Assembly (NCBI GenBank): GCA_018823285.1
Contig: JAHJIQ010000016.1
Span: forward strand, 43,300 to 107,299
DNA length: 64,000 nucleotides
Source: Pseudomonadota bacterium
Lineage (GTDB): Bacteria > Desulfobacterota > Desulfobulbia > Desulfobulbales > JAGXFP01
Direction of reading: 5' to 3'
Shown: positions 39,563 to 47,419 of the stretch, in pieces
How positions within the stretch are numbered: position 1 is the first letter of the stretch
Layout: each line of letters opens with the position of its first letter
Notes under the pieces: generated by a model
What the model saw: only the letters and a program-made list of their open reading frames with translations
The model's database searches: none
What the model was told of the DNA's origin: nothing
Program-made: the position numbers and the translations under genes

Positions 39563-39959
39563 GAATGATCTCTTTGTGGTCGAAAACCAGTTCCGGAAGT
39601 TTTTCCAGTGGGTAAACAACTGCCTCTGCCGCATCATCACCGGCAACCGGATTGCCTGCTGCCCGGGCCAGAAAAACCGTTGTGATCGTGTGTCGTCTGG
39701 GATCCCTGTCCGGATTGGAGTAAGTGTGCAGCTGGCAGACCAGTTCAACCGAAAGTCCGGTCTCTTCAAACGCTTCACGGACTGCAGCTTTCTCCAGGCT
39801 CTCCCCGTAATCGACAAATCCGCCCGGCAGTGCCCATCCGTAGGGCGGATTCTTTCTTTTTACCAGGACAATGCCGGATCCGTTTTCAATTATAACATCG
39901 ACAGTGGGTGCAGGGTGAGGAAATTCTTTTATCTGGTGTCCGCATTCCGGGCAATTCAT
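39528..39959 (-). CDS. Nudix hydrolase
   Basis: A 143-residue Nudix hydrolase. It starts with a half zinc ribbon ([13 protein letters not shown]), then [18 protein letters not shown], and an intact Nudix box [23 protein letters not shown] near 46-68, with the REAFEETG metal-binding core. Members with this layout hydrolyse nucleoside diphosphate derivatives such as ADP-ribose or oxidised nucleotides. The substrate is not evident. The 3' end overlaps the REC-GGDEF gene by 35 bases, and the nucleotidase gene is 19 bases upstream. Confidence 0.9.
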   Translation of the reverse strand: MNCPECGHQIKEFPHPAPTVDVIIENGSGIVLVKRKNPPYGWALPGGFVDYGESLEKAAVREAFEETGLSVELVCQLHTYSNPDRDPRRHTITTVFLARAAGNPVAGDDAAEAVVYPLEKLPELVFDHKEIIHDYTVARKKLG

Positions 39960-39978
39960 TTTTCAGTGCCTGTCAGGG

Positions 39979-40548
39979 TCATGAACAGATTCGGTCTATG
40001 GTCTGCCAGTCATCAACTGAGGCAAGATTGTGTTTGCCCCTGTTCCAGGGCTGGCTGAACACTATGGGGGTGATGGTTTGCTCGGCAGCCAGGGTGATGC
40101 AGGTCTGGTGCCGATCGTCAATGAAGTACTTTAGTCCCATGGCTTTGATATGGGCAGTTTTGGTGTCATGGCCGCCGCTTGAGATGAGCCTGATTGTGCG
40201 GCAGGTCTCCTGGGCAAGGTGGTCCTTGAGCCAGGCTGCGATAGGGAGGATGTCGGGCCTGGCGGTAATGAACGTCAGAGGAGCTTTTGCTGCAAGTCTT
40301 TCAAGAACCGGGATGCAGCCGGCCATGGGTTTCAGGCCCTCCTCCTGGGGGTTGTTGAGGAGACGGGCGAAGATGTCGTCAATGATCATCCGGTCGATAT
40401 CCAGGCATTCTTCAACCATAAATTCGGTGATATCATCCGGGGAAACCATGATCGAATGCTCTTCACGGGCAATTCGGATGAAAGCCTCCATGGTGTCAGC
40501 CACCACGCAGTCGATGTCAAAGCCGATATGTCGGGAGTCAATGTTCAT
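39979..40548 (-). CDS. HAD family hydrolase, 5'(3')-deoxyribonucleotidase-like
   Basis: A 189-residue HAD-fold phosphatase. Motif I is IGFDIDCVVADT near 8-19 with both aspartates, motif II is TFITARPD near 92-99, and motifs III/IV fall around GLKYFIDDRHQTC near 148-160. The short cap between motifs I and II and the overall size match the NT5C-like nucleotidase group. It likely removes phosphate from a nucleotide. It shares a transcript with the Nudix and REC-GGDEF genes, so this small group combines nucleotide clean-up with cyclic di-GMP signalling. Confidence 0.8.
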   Translation of the reverse strand: MNIDSRHIGFDIDCVVADTMEAFIRIAREEHSIMVSPDDITEFMVEECLDIDRMIIDDIFARLLNNPQEEGLKPMAGCIPVLERLAAKAPLTFITARPDILPIAAWLKDHLAQETCRTIRLISSGGHDTKTAHIKAMGLKYFIDDRHQTCITLAAEQTITPIVFSQPWNRGKHNLASVDDWQTIDRICS

Positions 40549-40677
40549 CAGGGACGAAGAGTAGATATTTTGCTAATAGTATCTGTTATCCTGCCTGAAG
40601 AGATGGCTTGAGTCAAGAGGAAATAGCGTGCCGTTTTATCTTCCGGTGAACAAACCCGGGTGCTCGAAAATTCATTT

Positions 40678-40707
40678 TTAGACGGATATATTACTATATG
40701 GTATACT
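40678..40707 (+). promoter_or_regulatory. Sigma-70-like promoter upstream of the flavoprotein gene
   Basis: TTAGAC (40678-40683), an 18-base spacer and TATACT (40702-40707) form a reasonable promoter in the 298-base gap 40549-40846. It would start transcription near 40714 and give a leader of about 130 bases before the gene at 40847. A second possibility is TTGACA at 40715-40720 with CATAGT 17 bases later, which lies inside the first hairpin. Confidence 0.45.
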
Positions 40708-40720
40708 CGTATTGTTGACA

Positions 40721-40805
40721 AAAAAGTGCAAACACGTCATAGTGCCGTTTGCTTTTTTGCCTGGAATTTCTCTAACTGGTTGTAGTTGAGGCGAAATTCC
40801 TTTTT
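40721..40805 (+). promoter_or_regulatory. Two tandem terminator-like hairpins in the leader
   Basis: Hairpin one pairs GCAAAC (40728-40733) with GTTTGC (40747-40752) and is followed by six T. The A-run before it can extend the stem. Hairpin two pairs GGAATTTC (40763-40770) with GAAATTCC (40793-40800) and is followed by five T. Both stand between the likely promoter and the start codon of the nitronate-monooxygenase-like gene. Such a layout suggests premature termination control, or termination of an unseen short RNA. Confidence 0.45.
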
Positions 40806-40846
40806 CCGTTTTGACCACTTTGATTTTTCCGGAGCAGATACATCCA

Positions 40847-41839
40847 ATGAAGTTGCCACCATTAACAATCGGCCCTTTTACAGCGCCGATTCCTCTGGTT
40901 CAGGGGGGAATGTCCATTCGCGTTTCCACATCTGCTCTTGCCATACCTGTTGCTGAATGCGGCGGGATTGGAACCATCGGCGGATCATCTATTCCGGTCG
41001 ATGAGTTGATGGCGGATATCAGAAAGGCCAAAGAGGCCACCAAAGGGATCATCGCGGTGAACATCATGTTTGCGATGAAGAACTTTTATGAACTGGTAAT
41101 GGCCTCTATTGAAGCCGGTGTCGACATGATCGTCACCGGAGCGGGGTTCTCCAGAGATATTTTTAAAATCGGCAAGGACACCAACACTCCGATCGTTTCG
41201 ATCGTTTCCTCTGCCGCATTTGCTCGTCTGGCCGAAAAACTTGGCGCGGCTGCTATTGTGGTGGAAGCCAAAGAAGCAGGCGGACATCTTGGAACCGACA
41301 GGGCTCTGCGGGATATTTTCCCGGAGATCAGAAAAGTTGTGAGCAAAGTTCCGTTGATCGCCGCCGGAGGGATCACCAACGGGTTTGAAATGGCTGAAAT
41401 GATGGACAGATACGGCGCAGATGGCGTGCAGATTGCCACCAGGTTTGTTCTGACCGAGGAGTGCTCCGTCGACGATAAATTCAAACAGGCAATGCTCGAT
41501 GCACAGAAGGACGACATCTCTCTGATCAAGTCGCCGGTTGGGCTGCCGGGACGGGCAATTAAAACCCCGTTTGTCAAGGAGCTGCTTGATAATGAAGCCG
41601 GATTGAAAGCCAAGAAATGTGAGTACAAATGTCTGAAGAAATGTGATCACGTGTACTGCATTTCCGAACGACTCAATATGGCCCGGGTTGGCAATGTTGA
41701 AGAAGGACTCGTTTTTTCCGGTGAGAATGTATACAAGATGAATGAAATTCTGACCGTCCAGCAGGTTTTTGACCAATTTGTTTCCCAGGCTGAAGCGGTT
41801 TATCATGAGAACACCGAATGGCCTGATGACGCTGAATAA
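40847..41839 (+). CDS. Nitronate monooxygenase / FabK-like FMN protein with cysteine cluster
   Basis: From the ATG at 40847 the protein has 330 residues, a TIM-barrel flavoprotein. PLVQGGMSIRVS at 17-28 and IAAGGITNGFEM near 171-182 are FMN-binding loops, and EAGGHLGTD near 143-151 holds the family's catalytic histidine. In an anaerobe such proteins may act as enoyl-ACP reductase-like or other flavin reductases rather than as an oxygen-using enzyme. Four cysteines, C258, C262, C266 and C271, in spacing C-x3-C-x3-C-x4-C, could hold an iron-sulfur cluster near the C-terminus. A TTG 12 codons upstream is a poorer start. Confidence 0.85.
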   Translation: MKLPPLTIGPFTAPIPLVQGGMSIRVSTSALAIPVAECGGIGTIGGSSIPVDELMADIRKAKEATKGIIAVNIMFAMKNFYELVMASIEAGVDMIVTGAGFSRDIFKIGKDTNTPIVSIVSSAAFARLAEKLGAAAIVVEAKEAGGHLGTDRALRDIFPEIRKVVSKVPLIAAGGITNGFEMAEMMDRYGADGVQIATRFVLTEECSVDDKFKQAMLDAQKDDISLIKSPVGLPGRAIKTPFVKELLDNEAGLKAKKCEYKCLKKCDHVYCISERLNMARVGNVEEGLVFSGENVYKMNEILTVQQVFDQFVSQAEAVYHENTEWPDDAE

Positions 41840-41960
41840 GGGGGAGCGCTCTGTTGCCCGCAACTTTTCAGAATTCTGATCCCTTCCACTATTTTTCCGG
41901 CGATAGCACAGCGCCTGCCGGTTGTAAGCCATTTGTCGCTCTGACTTCAGCAATCGGGAT

Positions 41961-43271
41961 ATGACGGAATTACCTCCCCCCAAGATTTTTACCAGGGACC
42001 AGCATCCCATTTCCAGGAACAACATTGACCGGGAAGCTCTGAAGGTGCTTTATCGCCTCAGAGATGCGGGATATTCTGCATATCTGGTCGGTGGTGGTGT
42101 CCGAGACCTCTTCCTGGGCAAAACTCCCAAGGATTTTGATATCAGTACCAACGCCCGACCCGGCGAGCTGCGAAAACTTTTTAAAAGCAGCCGGGTTATC
42201 GGTCGGCGCTTTCGGCTGGTTCAGGTTTTTTTCCGGGGGAACAACGTCATTGAAGTCTCGACCTTACGCTGTCGAAGCGAACACGACATTGATGGTCCTG
42301 ATCAGGTTCTGCAGGCAAATAACACCTATGGGTCGGTAGCTGAAGATGCTTTCAGGAGAGATCTGACCATCAACTCGCTGTTTTACGAGATTGAGAATTT
42401 TACGGTTATTGACTATGTGGGCGGCGTTGCCGATCTGCAGAGCCGGATTATCAGGATCGTCGGCGACCCGGCCCGCAGAATCCGCCGGGATCCGGTGCGG
42501 ATGATGCGGGCTCTAAGGCATGCGGCCAGAAGCGGATTCACGATTGAGGAAAAAACATGGCAGGCCATTCTCGAACACGCCGACCATCTGAAACAGTGTC
42601 CCGATTCAAGAATCAGGGATGAACTGCTGAAGGATCTCCGGGGTGGCGCCAGCAGGGCATGGTCTGAGCTGGCCATGGACAGCGGCCTTCTGCCGATACT
42701 TATCCCGCTCTATCGCCCCGAGGTTATAGCGAAAACCAGAGAACGGATTTTTTCCTGTCTCTCGGTTGCCGATCGACTCCAGGCAGGAGGGGCTATCCTG
42801 CCGGAACATCTTCTTCTTTCGCTCTTCCTCCTCCCCTGGGCGGAAAAGGAGCTGAATGTCCTGGCTGCCCCGATCAAAGGGCAGGAGGGGTTCAAGTTTG
42901 CCAGAACCTTGCGGACCCGACTTGACGAGGCACTCAAGGACCTGAACATCAAAAGAGTCCAGAAGGAATCCATCACCGGGCTGCTGTCAAACCTGCCCGT
43001 TTTTATCAAACACGCGAAAGATCATGAATTGCCGAAATGGCTGACCCGGAAAAGTTTTTTCAAGGATGGCCTGCAGTTTTACAGGTTATTTGTTGAAACG
43101 ACCGGCGGACCTCCTGCAGAAGTAGAAATCGAGAATCCTCTCGACGAGCAACCCAGGAAGAAGCGAATGAGTCGAAGCAGAAATACAGGCAGCAGGGCTC
43201 CTGCTTTCACCAATACCAGAGGCGGCATATTCGGCCTGAAAAGAAATGATCGACCTAAAAGAAATCAATGA
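41961..43271 (+). CDS. pcnB: Poly(A) polymerase / tRNA nucleotidyltransferase family (PcnB-like)
   Basis: A 436-residue class II nucleotidyltransferase. The catalytic head is AYLVGGGVRDLFLGKTPKDFDIST near 39-62 with both metal-binding aspartates. The RNA-handling motifs are DAFRRDLTINSLFY near 134-147 and RRIRRDPVRMMRALR near 170-184. The GRRFRLVQVFF stretch and a long basic C-terminal tail (RKKRMSRSRNTGSRAPAF) favour PcnB over CCA-adding enzyme, but an A-adding tRNA enzyme cannot be excluded. PcnB adds 3' A tails that promote RNA decay. The gene overlaps bioB by 26 bases. Confidence 0.88.
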   Translation: MTELPPPKIFTRDQHPISRNNIDREALKVLYRLRDAGYSAYLVGGGVRDLFLGKTPKDFDISTNARPGELRKLFKSSRVIGRRFRLVQVFFRGNNVIEVSTLRCRSEHDIDGPDQVLQANNTYGSVAEDAFRRDLTINSLFYEIENFTVIDYVGGVADLQSRIIRIVGDPARRIRRDPVRMMRALRHAARSGFTIEEKTWQAILEHADHLKQCPDSRIRDELLKDLRGGASRAWSELAMDSGLLPILIPLYRPEVIAKTRERIFSCLSVADRLQAGGAILPEHLLLSLFLLPWAEKELNVLAAPIKGQEGFKFARTLRTRLDEALKDLNIKRVQKESITGLLSNLPVFIKHAKDHELPKWLTRKSFFKDGLQFYRLFVETTGGPPAEVEIENPLDEQPRKKRMSRSRNTGSRAPAFTNTRGGIFGLKRNDRPKRNQ

Positions 43272-44166
43272 GGCCCGAGCGCTTTCTCTTCCGGAGCTGA
43301 TGCGTCTGGCTCTGGAGAAAAAGCTGGCCAATCGCGGACATCAGGTTTCCCTCTGCAGCATCATTAATGCAAAATCAGGAAAATGCAGCGAGGATTGCAG
43401 TTTCTGCGTCCAGTCGGCCCATTTCAGGACTGATGCGCCTGTCTACCCTCTCAAGGACAGCGAAGAGATCGTTGCCGCAGCAGTTGAGGCCCGAAAGATT
43501 GGCGCTTCCCGCTTTTCCCTGGTAACCAGTGGTCGGGGCATGAAAGGAGAAGAGGTCAGAAGGGTCGCCGGAATGATCAGGGAGATCCGTGAAAAGGTCG
43601 GGATCAAGGTTTGCGCGTCTCTTGGCATAATCGGCCGGGAAGATATGGGGCTCCTCAAGGATGCCGGGATGAGCAGGTACCACCATAATCTTGAGACTTC
43701 AAGGGAGTTCTTCCCGAAAATTGTCTCCACTCATACTTTTGACGAGAGGGTGGAAACGATTCTGGCCGCCCAGGAAGTGGGGGTGGAGGTGTGCGCAGGC
43801 GGGATTTTCGGCCTCGGTGAAAGTGAGGACGATCGGATCTCCATGGCCGTTACCCTCAGCGAGTTGCGGGTGGATTCGGTGCCGATCAACGTTCTTGTCC
43901 CGCTGCCCGGGACTCCCCTTGAAAACATGAACCCGCTGACACCGGAACAGGTACTGAGGTCAATTGCGCTTTACAGGATCATCCATCCGGATGTGCCGAT
44001 CAGGCTTGCCGCCGGCAGGGAGTCGGTGTTGCAGGATTTTCTGGGGATGGCCTTTATGGCTGGTGTTGATGGGATGATGATCGGAGGGTATCTCACCCAG
44101 AGAGGGCGGCAGCCTGAAGATGATGAAAAGTTTGTCGCTGCGATCAAAAAGATATGGACTTCCTGA
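43246..44166 (+). CDS. bioB: Biotin synthase
   Basis: BioB is a radical SAM enzyme that inserts sulfur into dethiobiotin. The 306-residue protein has the C-x3-C-x2-C motif CSEDCSFC near 47-54 followed by QSAHF, the usual biotin synthase pattern. Residues such as YHHNLETS near 144-151 and the C-terminal GGYLTQRG block are typical. The second-cluster cysteines and the arginine of the family are in RVETILAAQEVGVEVCAGG and IRLAAGRES. It is translationally coupled with pcnB before it and bioF after it. bioA, bioD and bioC are not in the window. Confidence 0.95.
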   Translation: MIDLKEINEARALSLPELMRLALEKKLANRGHQVSLCSIINAKSGKCSEDCSFCVQSAHFRTDAPVYPLKDSEEIVAAAVEARKIGASRFSLVTSGRGMKGEEVRRVAGMIREIREKVGIKVCASLGIIGREDMGLLKDAGMSRYHHNLETSREFFPKIVSTHTFDERVETILAAQEVGVEVCAGGIFGLGESEDDRISMAVTLSELRVDSVPINVLVPLPGTPLENMNPLTPEQVLRSIALYRIIHPDVPIRLAAGRESVLQDFLGMAFMAGVDGMMIGGYLTQRGRQPEDDEKFVAAIKKIWTS

Positions 44167-45341
44167 ATCGATGGCTGCTGAATGCTGAAAAAGAAGGCCT
44201 GTGCCGGGAGTTGACTCCGGTCAGCAGAGAGGTCGGCCGGCCGATTTCAGTTGCTGTTCGTGAAGGGTTTCAAAGCCTTTTTGATTTCTCTTCCAATGAT
44301 TATCTTGCATTGTCGCACCATCCGGCGCTTTCAGCCGCAGCCCTTGAGGCACTCAATAAATACGGCACCGGTGCCGGATCTGCCCGGTTGATGAGCGGTG
44401 ATCTTGAAATCTTCCATCAGCTTGAAAATGAAACAGCCCTCCTGAAAGGGAACGAGGCCGCCCTGTTGTTCGGAAGCGGGTATCTTGCCAATGTCGGGGT
44501 GATCCCGGCCTTGGTGGGTCGTGGTGATACCATCTTTACCGACCGCTTGAATCACGCCAGTATCTATGACGGGTGCCGTTTGTCCGGCGCCCGACTTGTC
44601 CGGTTCAGGCATAACGATATCGATCACCTTGAAACGATGCTCCGGAAGAACAGCGGTGCCGGAAGATCCCTGCTCATCGTCGAATCGGTGTACAGCATGG
44701 ATGGTGATATCTGCCCGCTTGCTGATCTTGTCGCCCTCAAGAACAGATTTTCTACTCTGCTGATGGTGGATGAGGCACATGCCACCGGGGTTTTCGGCAG
44801 CAGTGGCGGAGGGGTGATCAGCCGGGAGGGGGTTGAACAGGATGTGGATGTTGCCATGGGCACCTATGGCAAGGCCCTTGGAAGTTATGGTGCTTACGTC
44901 TCCGGAACCGCCCTGATGATTCGCTTTCTGCTGAACCGGGCCCGCAGTTTTGTTTTCACGACGGCGTTGCCCCCGGCGGTTGCCGCAGCGTCATTAGCTG
45001 CGGTGCGGCTTGTGAGGAATGAACCTTCGCGGCGGGAAAAACTCTTTGTCAAGGCGACCTGTTTTAAAGAGGCCCTGCGGAATGGAGGGGTGTCAGGGAT
45101 CCCCGGTCCATCGCAGATTGTGCCTCTGATGGTGGGGGATAATCATCAAGCTGTTTTGCTGGCCGATGAGTGCCGGAGGCAGGGGGTTTTTGCCACGGCG
45201 GTCAGGCCGCCAACGGTACCGGCAGGGGAAGCCCGGCTGCGTTTTTCCGTGACTCTGCATCATTCACATCAGGATCTGATCGATACGGCCGGGAAAATTG
45301 TCTCAATCAGTGAAAAGCTTTCCATCCCCCTTTCTTTTTAA
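44154..45341 (+). CDS. bioF: 8-amino-7-oxononanoate synthase
   Basis: BioF condenses alanine with pimeloyl-ACP/CoA, a PLP alpha-oxoamine synthase. The 395-residue protein has FDFSSNDYLALSHHP near 42-56, GTGAGSARLMSG near 74-85, TLLMVDEAHATGVFG near 199-213 and the Schiff-base lysine in MGTYGKALGSYGA near 238-250. It begins 13 bases inside bioB. 2-amino-3-ketobutyrate CoA ligase is the closest alternative, but the bioB neighbour favours BioF. Confidence 0.93.
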   Translation: MDFLNRWLLNAEKEGLCRELTPVSREVGRPISVAVREGFQSLFDFSSNDYLALSHHPALSAAALEALNKYGTGAGSARLMSGDLEIFHQLENETALLKGNEAALLFGSGYLANVGVIPALVGRGDTIFTDRLNHASIYDGCRLSGARLVRFRHNDIDHLETMLRKNSGAGRSLLIVESVYSMDGDICPLADLVALKNRFSTLLMVDEAHATGVFGSSGGGVISREGVEQDVDVAMGTYGKALGSYGAYVSGTALMIRFLLNRARSFVFTTALPPAVAAASLAAVRLVRNEPSRREKLFVKATCFKEALRNGGVSGIPGPSQIVPLMVGDNHQAVLLADECRRQGVFATAVRPPTVPAGEARLRFSVTLHHSHQDLIDTAGKIVSISEKLSIPLSF

Positions 45342-45359
45342 AGGGAGTGGGCGCAAAGG

Positions 45360-46184
45360 TTAATTTTTCTGACATGCCGGGCAGAAAAAAGTCGCCCGAC
45401 CACATAGAACAGACCGTTGGACGGGGGTCCCACATTTTTTACAGGGCATTCCGTTTCGGCCGTAAACCGAAAGTTTGACCTGGAAGTATCCTTTTTCTCC
45501 GCTGCTGTTGACGTAATTGGCAATAGTTGTCCCGCCATTCTTGATGGCAGCCCTTAAGATCCGGCGGCTCTGCCTGACAATTTCCAGCCACTCTTTCGGA
45601 TTCAGGTCACAGGAATGTTTTTCCGGGTGAATACCGGCGGCAAACAATGTTTCACTGGCATAGATGTTTCCTATGCCGGGGACAACGTGATTGTCCATGA
45701 GAAAAGCTTTAATCGCACCCTTGCGCTGCTTCGCCTTGTCAAGAAGATATGCTGCGCAGAAGGAAGGTGAGAAAGGATCGGGCCCGAAGTTTTCGAATAC
45801 TCTTTCCGTCTCCTCCCTTGTGACTGTTGCCTGGATTGATCCGAACCGGCGGGTATCGTTAAATCGCAACTCCATGCCGTTGTCGAGAAGCCAGAACCCG
45901 TGGTCGTGCTTTCGGGCTGGCGTATCCGCCGGGAACAGGCCAAGGCGCCCGGTCATCCCCAGGTGAATGATCAGACAACAATTGTTGGTGAAATGAACAA
46001 CGATGAATTTTGCCCTGCGCCTGATTGCCCGGACAGGACTCCCGGTAATCAGTTCGGATGCTATCCCCAAAGGGTAGGGCAGACGCAATCTTGAATCGCT
46101 GTAGCTGATTTTCCGGATTGTATGTCCGGTAAGGAGAGGGGCCAGGCCCCGGCAGACCACTTCTACTTCTGGAAGTTCAGGCAT
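45360..46184 (-). CDS. mutM: Formamidopyrimidine-DNA glycosylase
   Basis: MutM removes 8-oxoguanine and ring-opened purines from DNA and nicks the strand. The start at 46184 (GGAGG site) gives 274 residues beginning MPELPEVEVV; after Met removal the N-terminal proline is the nucleophile, with Glu next to it. The 20 codons that are open upstream would block this and are not used. A helix-two-turn-helix is in the middle (KAFLMDNHVVPGIGNIYASE), and the zinc finger CKKCGTPVQ ... CPAC closes the protein. It is convergent with bioF. Confidence 0.95.
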   Translation of the reverse strand: MPELPEVEVVCRGLAPLLTGHTIRKISYSDSRLRLPYPLGIASELITGSPVRAIRRRAKFIVVHFTNNCCLIIHLGMTGRLGLFPADTPARKHDHGFWLLDNGMELRFNDTRRFGSIQATVTREETERVFENFGPDPFSPSFCAAYLLDKAKQRKGAIKAFLMDNHVVPGIGNIYASETLFAAGIHPEKHSCDLNPKEWLEIVRQSRRILRAAIKNGGTTIANYVNSSGEKGYFQVKLSVYGRNGMPCKKCGTPVQRSVLCGRATFFCPACQKN

Positions 46185-46404
46185 GTAATCCTCCGGGTGC
46201 GGTTGCTGTCGATCAACGACAGTGAGTTGTCGGGGGGGACTCATTCAGTGCAGAACCCCGTGAAGGGAAAAACAAGCACAAGTCTTGCCGTCATGAAAAT
46301 AAATATGCAAGTGATTTAAATTCTGCTATGTTAACCCCTTTATATCCTTGGTAAACATAAAAAAACATAATATCTCGTCCGATGAAAGCTGTCGGGTTGA
46401 GCAT

Positions 46405-46451
46405 CCTGAACGGCATGGAAGGCATCATGCCGAACGGAGCTCATGTTCAGG
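46405..46451 (+). promoter_or_regulatory. Nested hairpin in the leader of the RDD gene
   Basis: An outer stem CCTGAAC (46405-46411) with GTTCAGG (46445-46451) encloses an inner stem GGCATG (46412-46417) with CATGCC (46426-46431). The inner stem abuts the outer one, so both can form together. It lies in the 344-base gap 46185-46528, about 80 bases before the start of the RDD gene. The gap shows no coding frame. An AT-rich stretch (46320-46378) before it may hold the promoter. I do not recognise a known riboswitch class. Confidence 0.4.
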
Positions 46452-46528
46452 TGCACTGAAGGTTCTGGGGGGAATCTTCGGGACTAATCGTTTGTCGGTG
46501 GGACCGGCGAATATTACAGGAGAAAAAG

Positions 46529-47401
46529 ATGATAGTCAGATGTCCCGAGTGCGGCAGGAAGGGGAAGCTCGATGACGGATTTGCTGGCAAGAGGGTAAGC
46601 TGTCCTGCTTGTGCCGTAACCTTTGTTGCCGAGGCAGTTAACGGCACGGCAAAGCAGACAAAATGGTATTACGCGGTAGGTGACGAGAAAAAAGGTCCTG
46701 TGAATCAACAGGTTTTTGATTCGCTGGTCAAAGACGGGACCATTGGCGCAGAGACTCTGGTCTGGTGCAAGGGCATGGACAACTGGCTCGCATATAATGA
46801 GTCACGCATGTCGCTTGCCGCCGGAGATCAAGTCTGCAGTGAATGTCTGAAAAGTTTTCAGCCTTCAAAAATGATGGATCATGAGGGAAGGTTGGTCTGT
46901 GAGAGATGCAAGCTCGCTCTTCTCCACAAGAAGCATGAACTGCAGGATGAGGCGAATGTTCAGCCGGGGGATTCTTCCGGTCTGGTCAGCGGTGGACTCG
47001 GGAGCAGATTCATGGCCAAGATTATCGATATGATCTTCATGCTGGCTATTGGCGGCATGGTTGAAGGGGTAAGTCGAAAATTTTTCTCTGACTATTACGT
47101 GGCAGGGACTCTGAATAATGCTTTTGCCATTACCCTTGTTGTCAACATGCTCCTGGGTGTTTTTTATATTACCTGGTTTGTCGGAAAATTCGGCGCAACG
47201 CCCGGCAAAATGGTTGCCAGGCTGAAGATTGTGAATGGGGATGGAGCGAAGATTGGATATGGCCTGGCGTTCGGCAGATATTGCGGGGAGTTTATTGTTG
47301 TCGCCCTGACCCTGATGATCGGATATCTGGTTGCCCTTTTTGATAGACGGAGAAGAACCCTGCATGACCGCTTATGCAATACCTGGGTAGTGAAAGCCTG
47401 A
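46529..47401 (+). CDS. Zinc-ribbon / GYF_2 / RDD membrane protein
   Basis: A 290-residue protein in three parts. Residues 1-35 are an MJ0042-type zinc ribbon (RCPECGRKGK ... VSCPACAVTF). Residues 46-92 form a GYF_2 domain (WYYAVGDEKKGPV, LVWCKGMDNWLAY). A second CxxC pair follows (CSECLKSF ... CERC). Residues 155-290 are an RDD membrane domain with about three helices, the lead RFMAKIIDM and the conserved FGATPGKM and DRLCNTWVV. RDD proteins are linked to transport and membrane stress; the cytoplasmic zinc and GYF_2 parts suggest protein binding. An AGGAG site supports the start. Confidence 0.88.
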   Translation: MIVRCPECGRKGKLDDGFAGKRVSCPACAVTFVAEAVNGTAKQTKWYYAVGDEKKGPVNQQVFDSLVKDGTIGAETLVWCKGMDNWLAYNESRMSLAAGDQVCSECLKSFQPSKMMDHEGRLVCERCKLALLHKKHELQDEANVQPGDSSGLVSGGLGSRFMAKIIDMIFMLAIGGMVEGVSRKFFSDYYVAGTLNNAFAITLVVNMLLGVFYITWFVGKFGATPGKMVARLKIVNGDGAKIGYGLAFGRYCGEFIVVALTLMIGYLVALFDRRRRTLHDRLCNTWVVKA

Positions 47402-47419
47402 AAAGATTTTTCTGAAAGG

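Noticed and set aside
40985..42025. A 346-codon open frame on the minus strand opposite the nitronate monooxygenase gene
   Set aside because: It is the shadow of a well-supported flavoprotein and its translation shows no domain pattern.
45330..45352. Bidirectional terminator between bioF and mutM
   Set aside because: CCCTTT and AAAGGG can pair across a short T-rich loop, but the stem is only six pairs and lies over the bioF stop codon, too weak to call.
46185..46528. Cyclic di-GMP (GEMM) riboswitch before the RDD gene
   Set aside because: The conserved GGTCACGCACAGGGCAAACC-like start and the tetraloop receptor pattern are absent.
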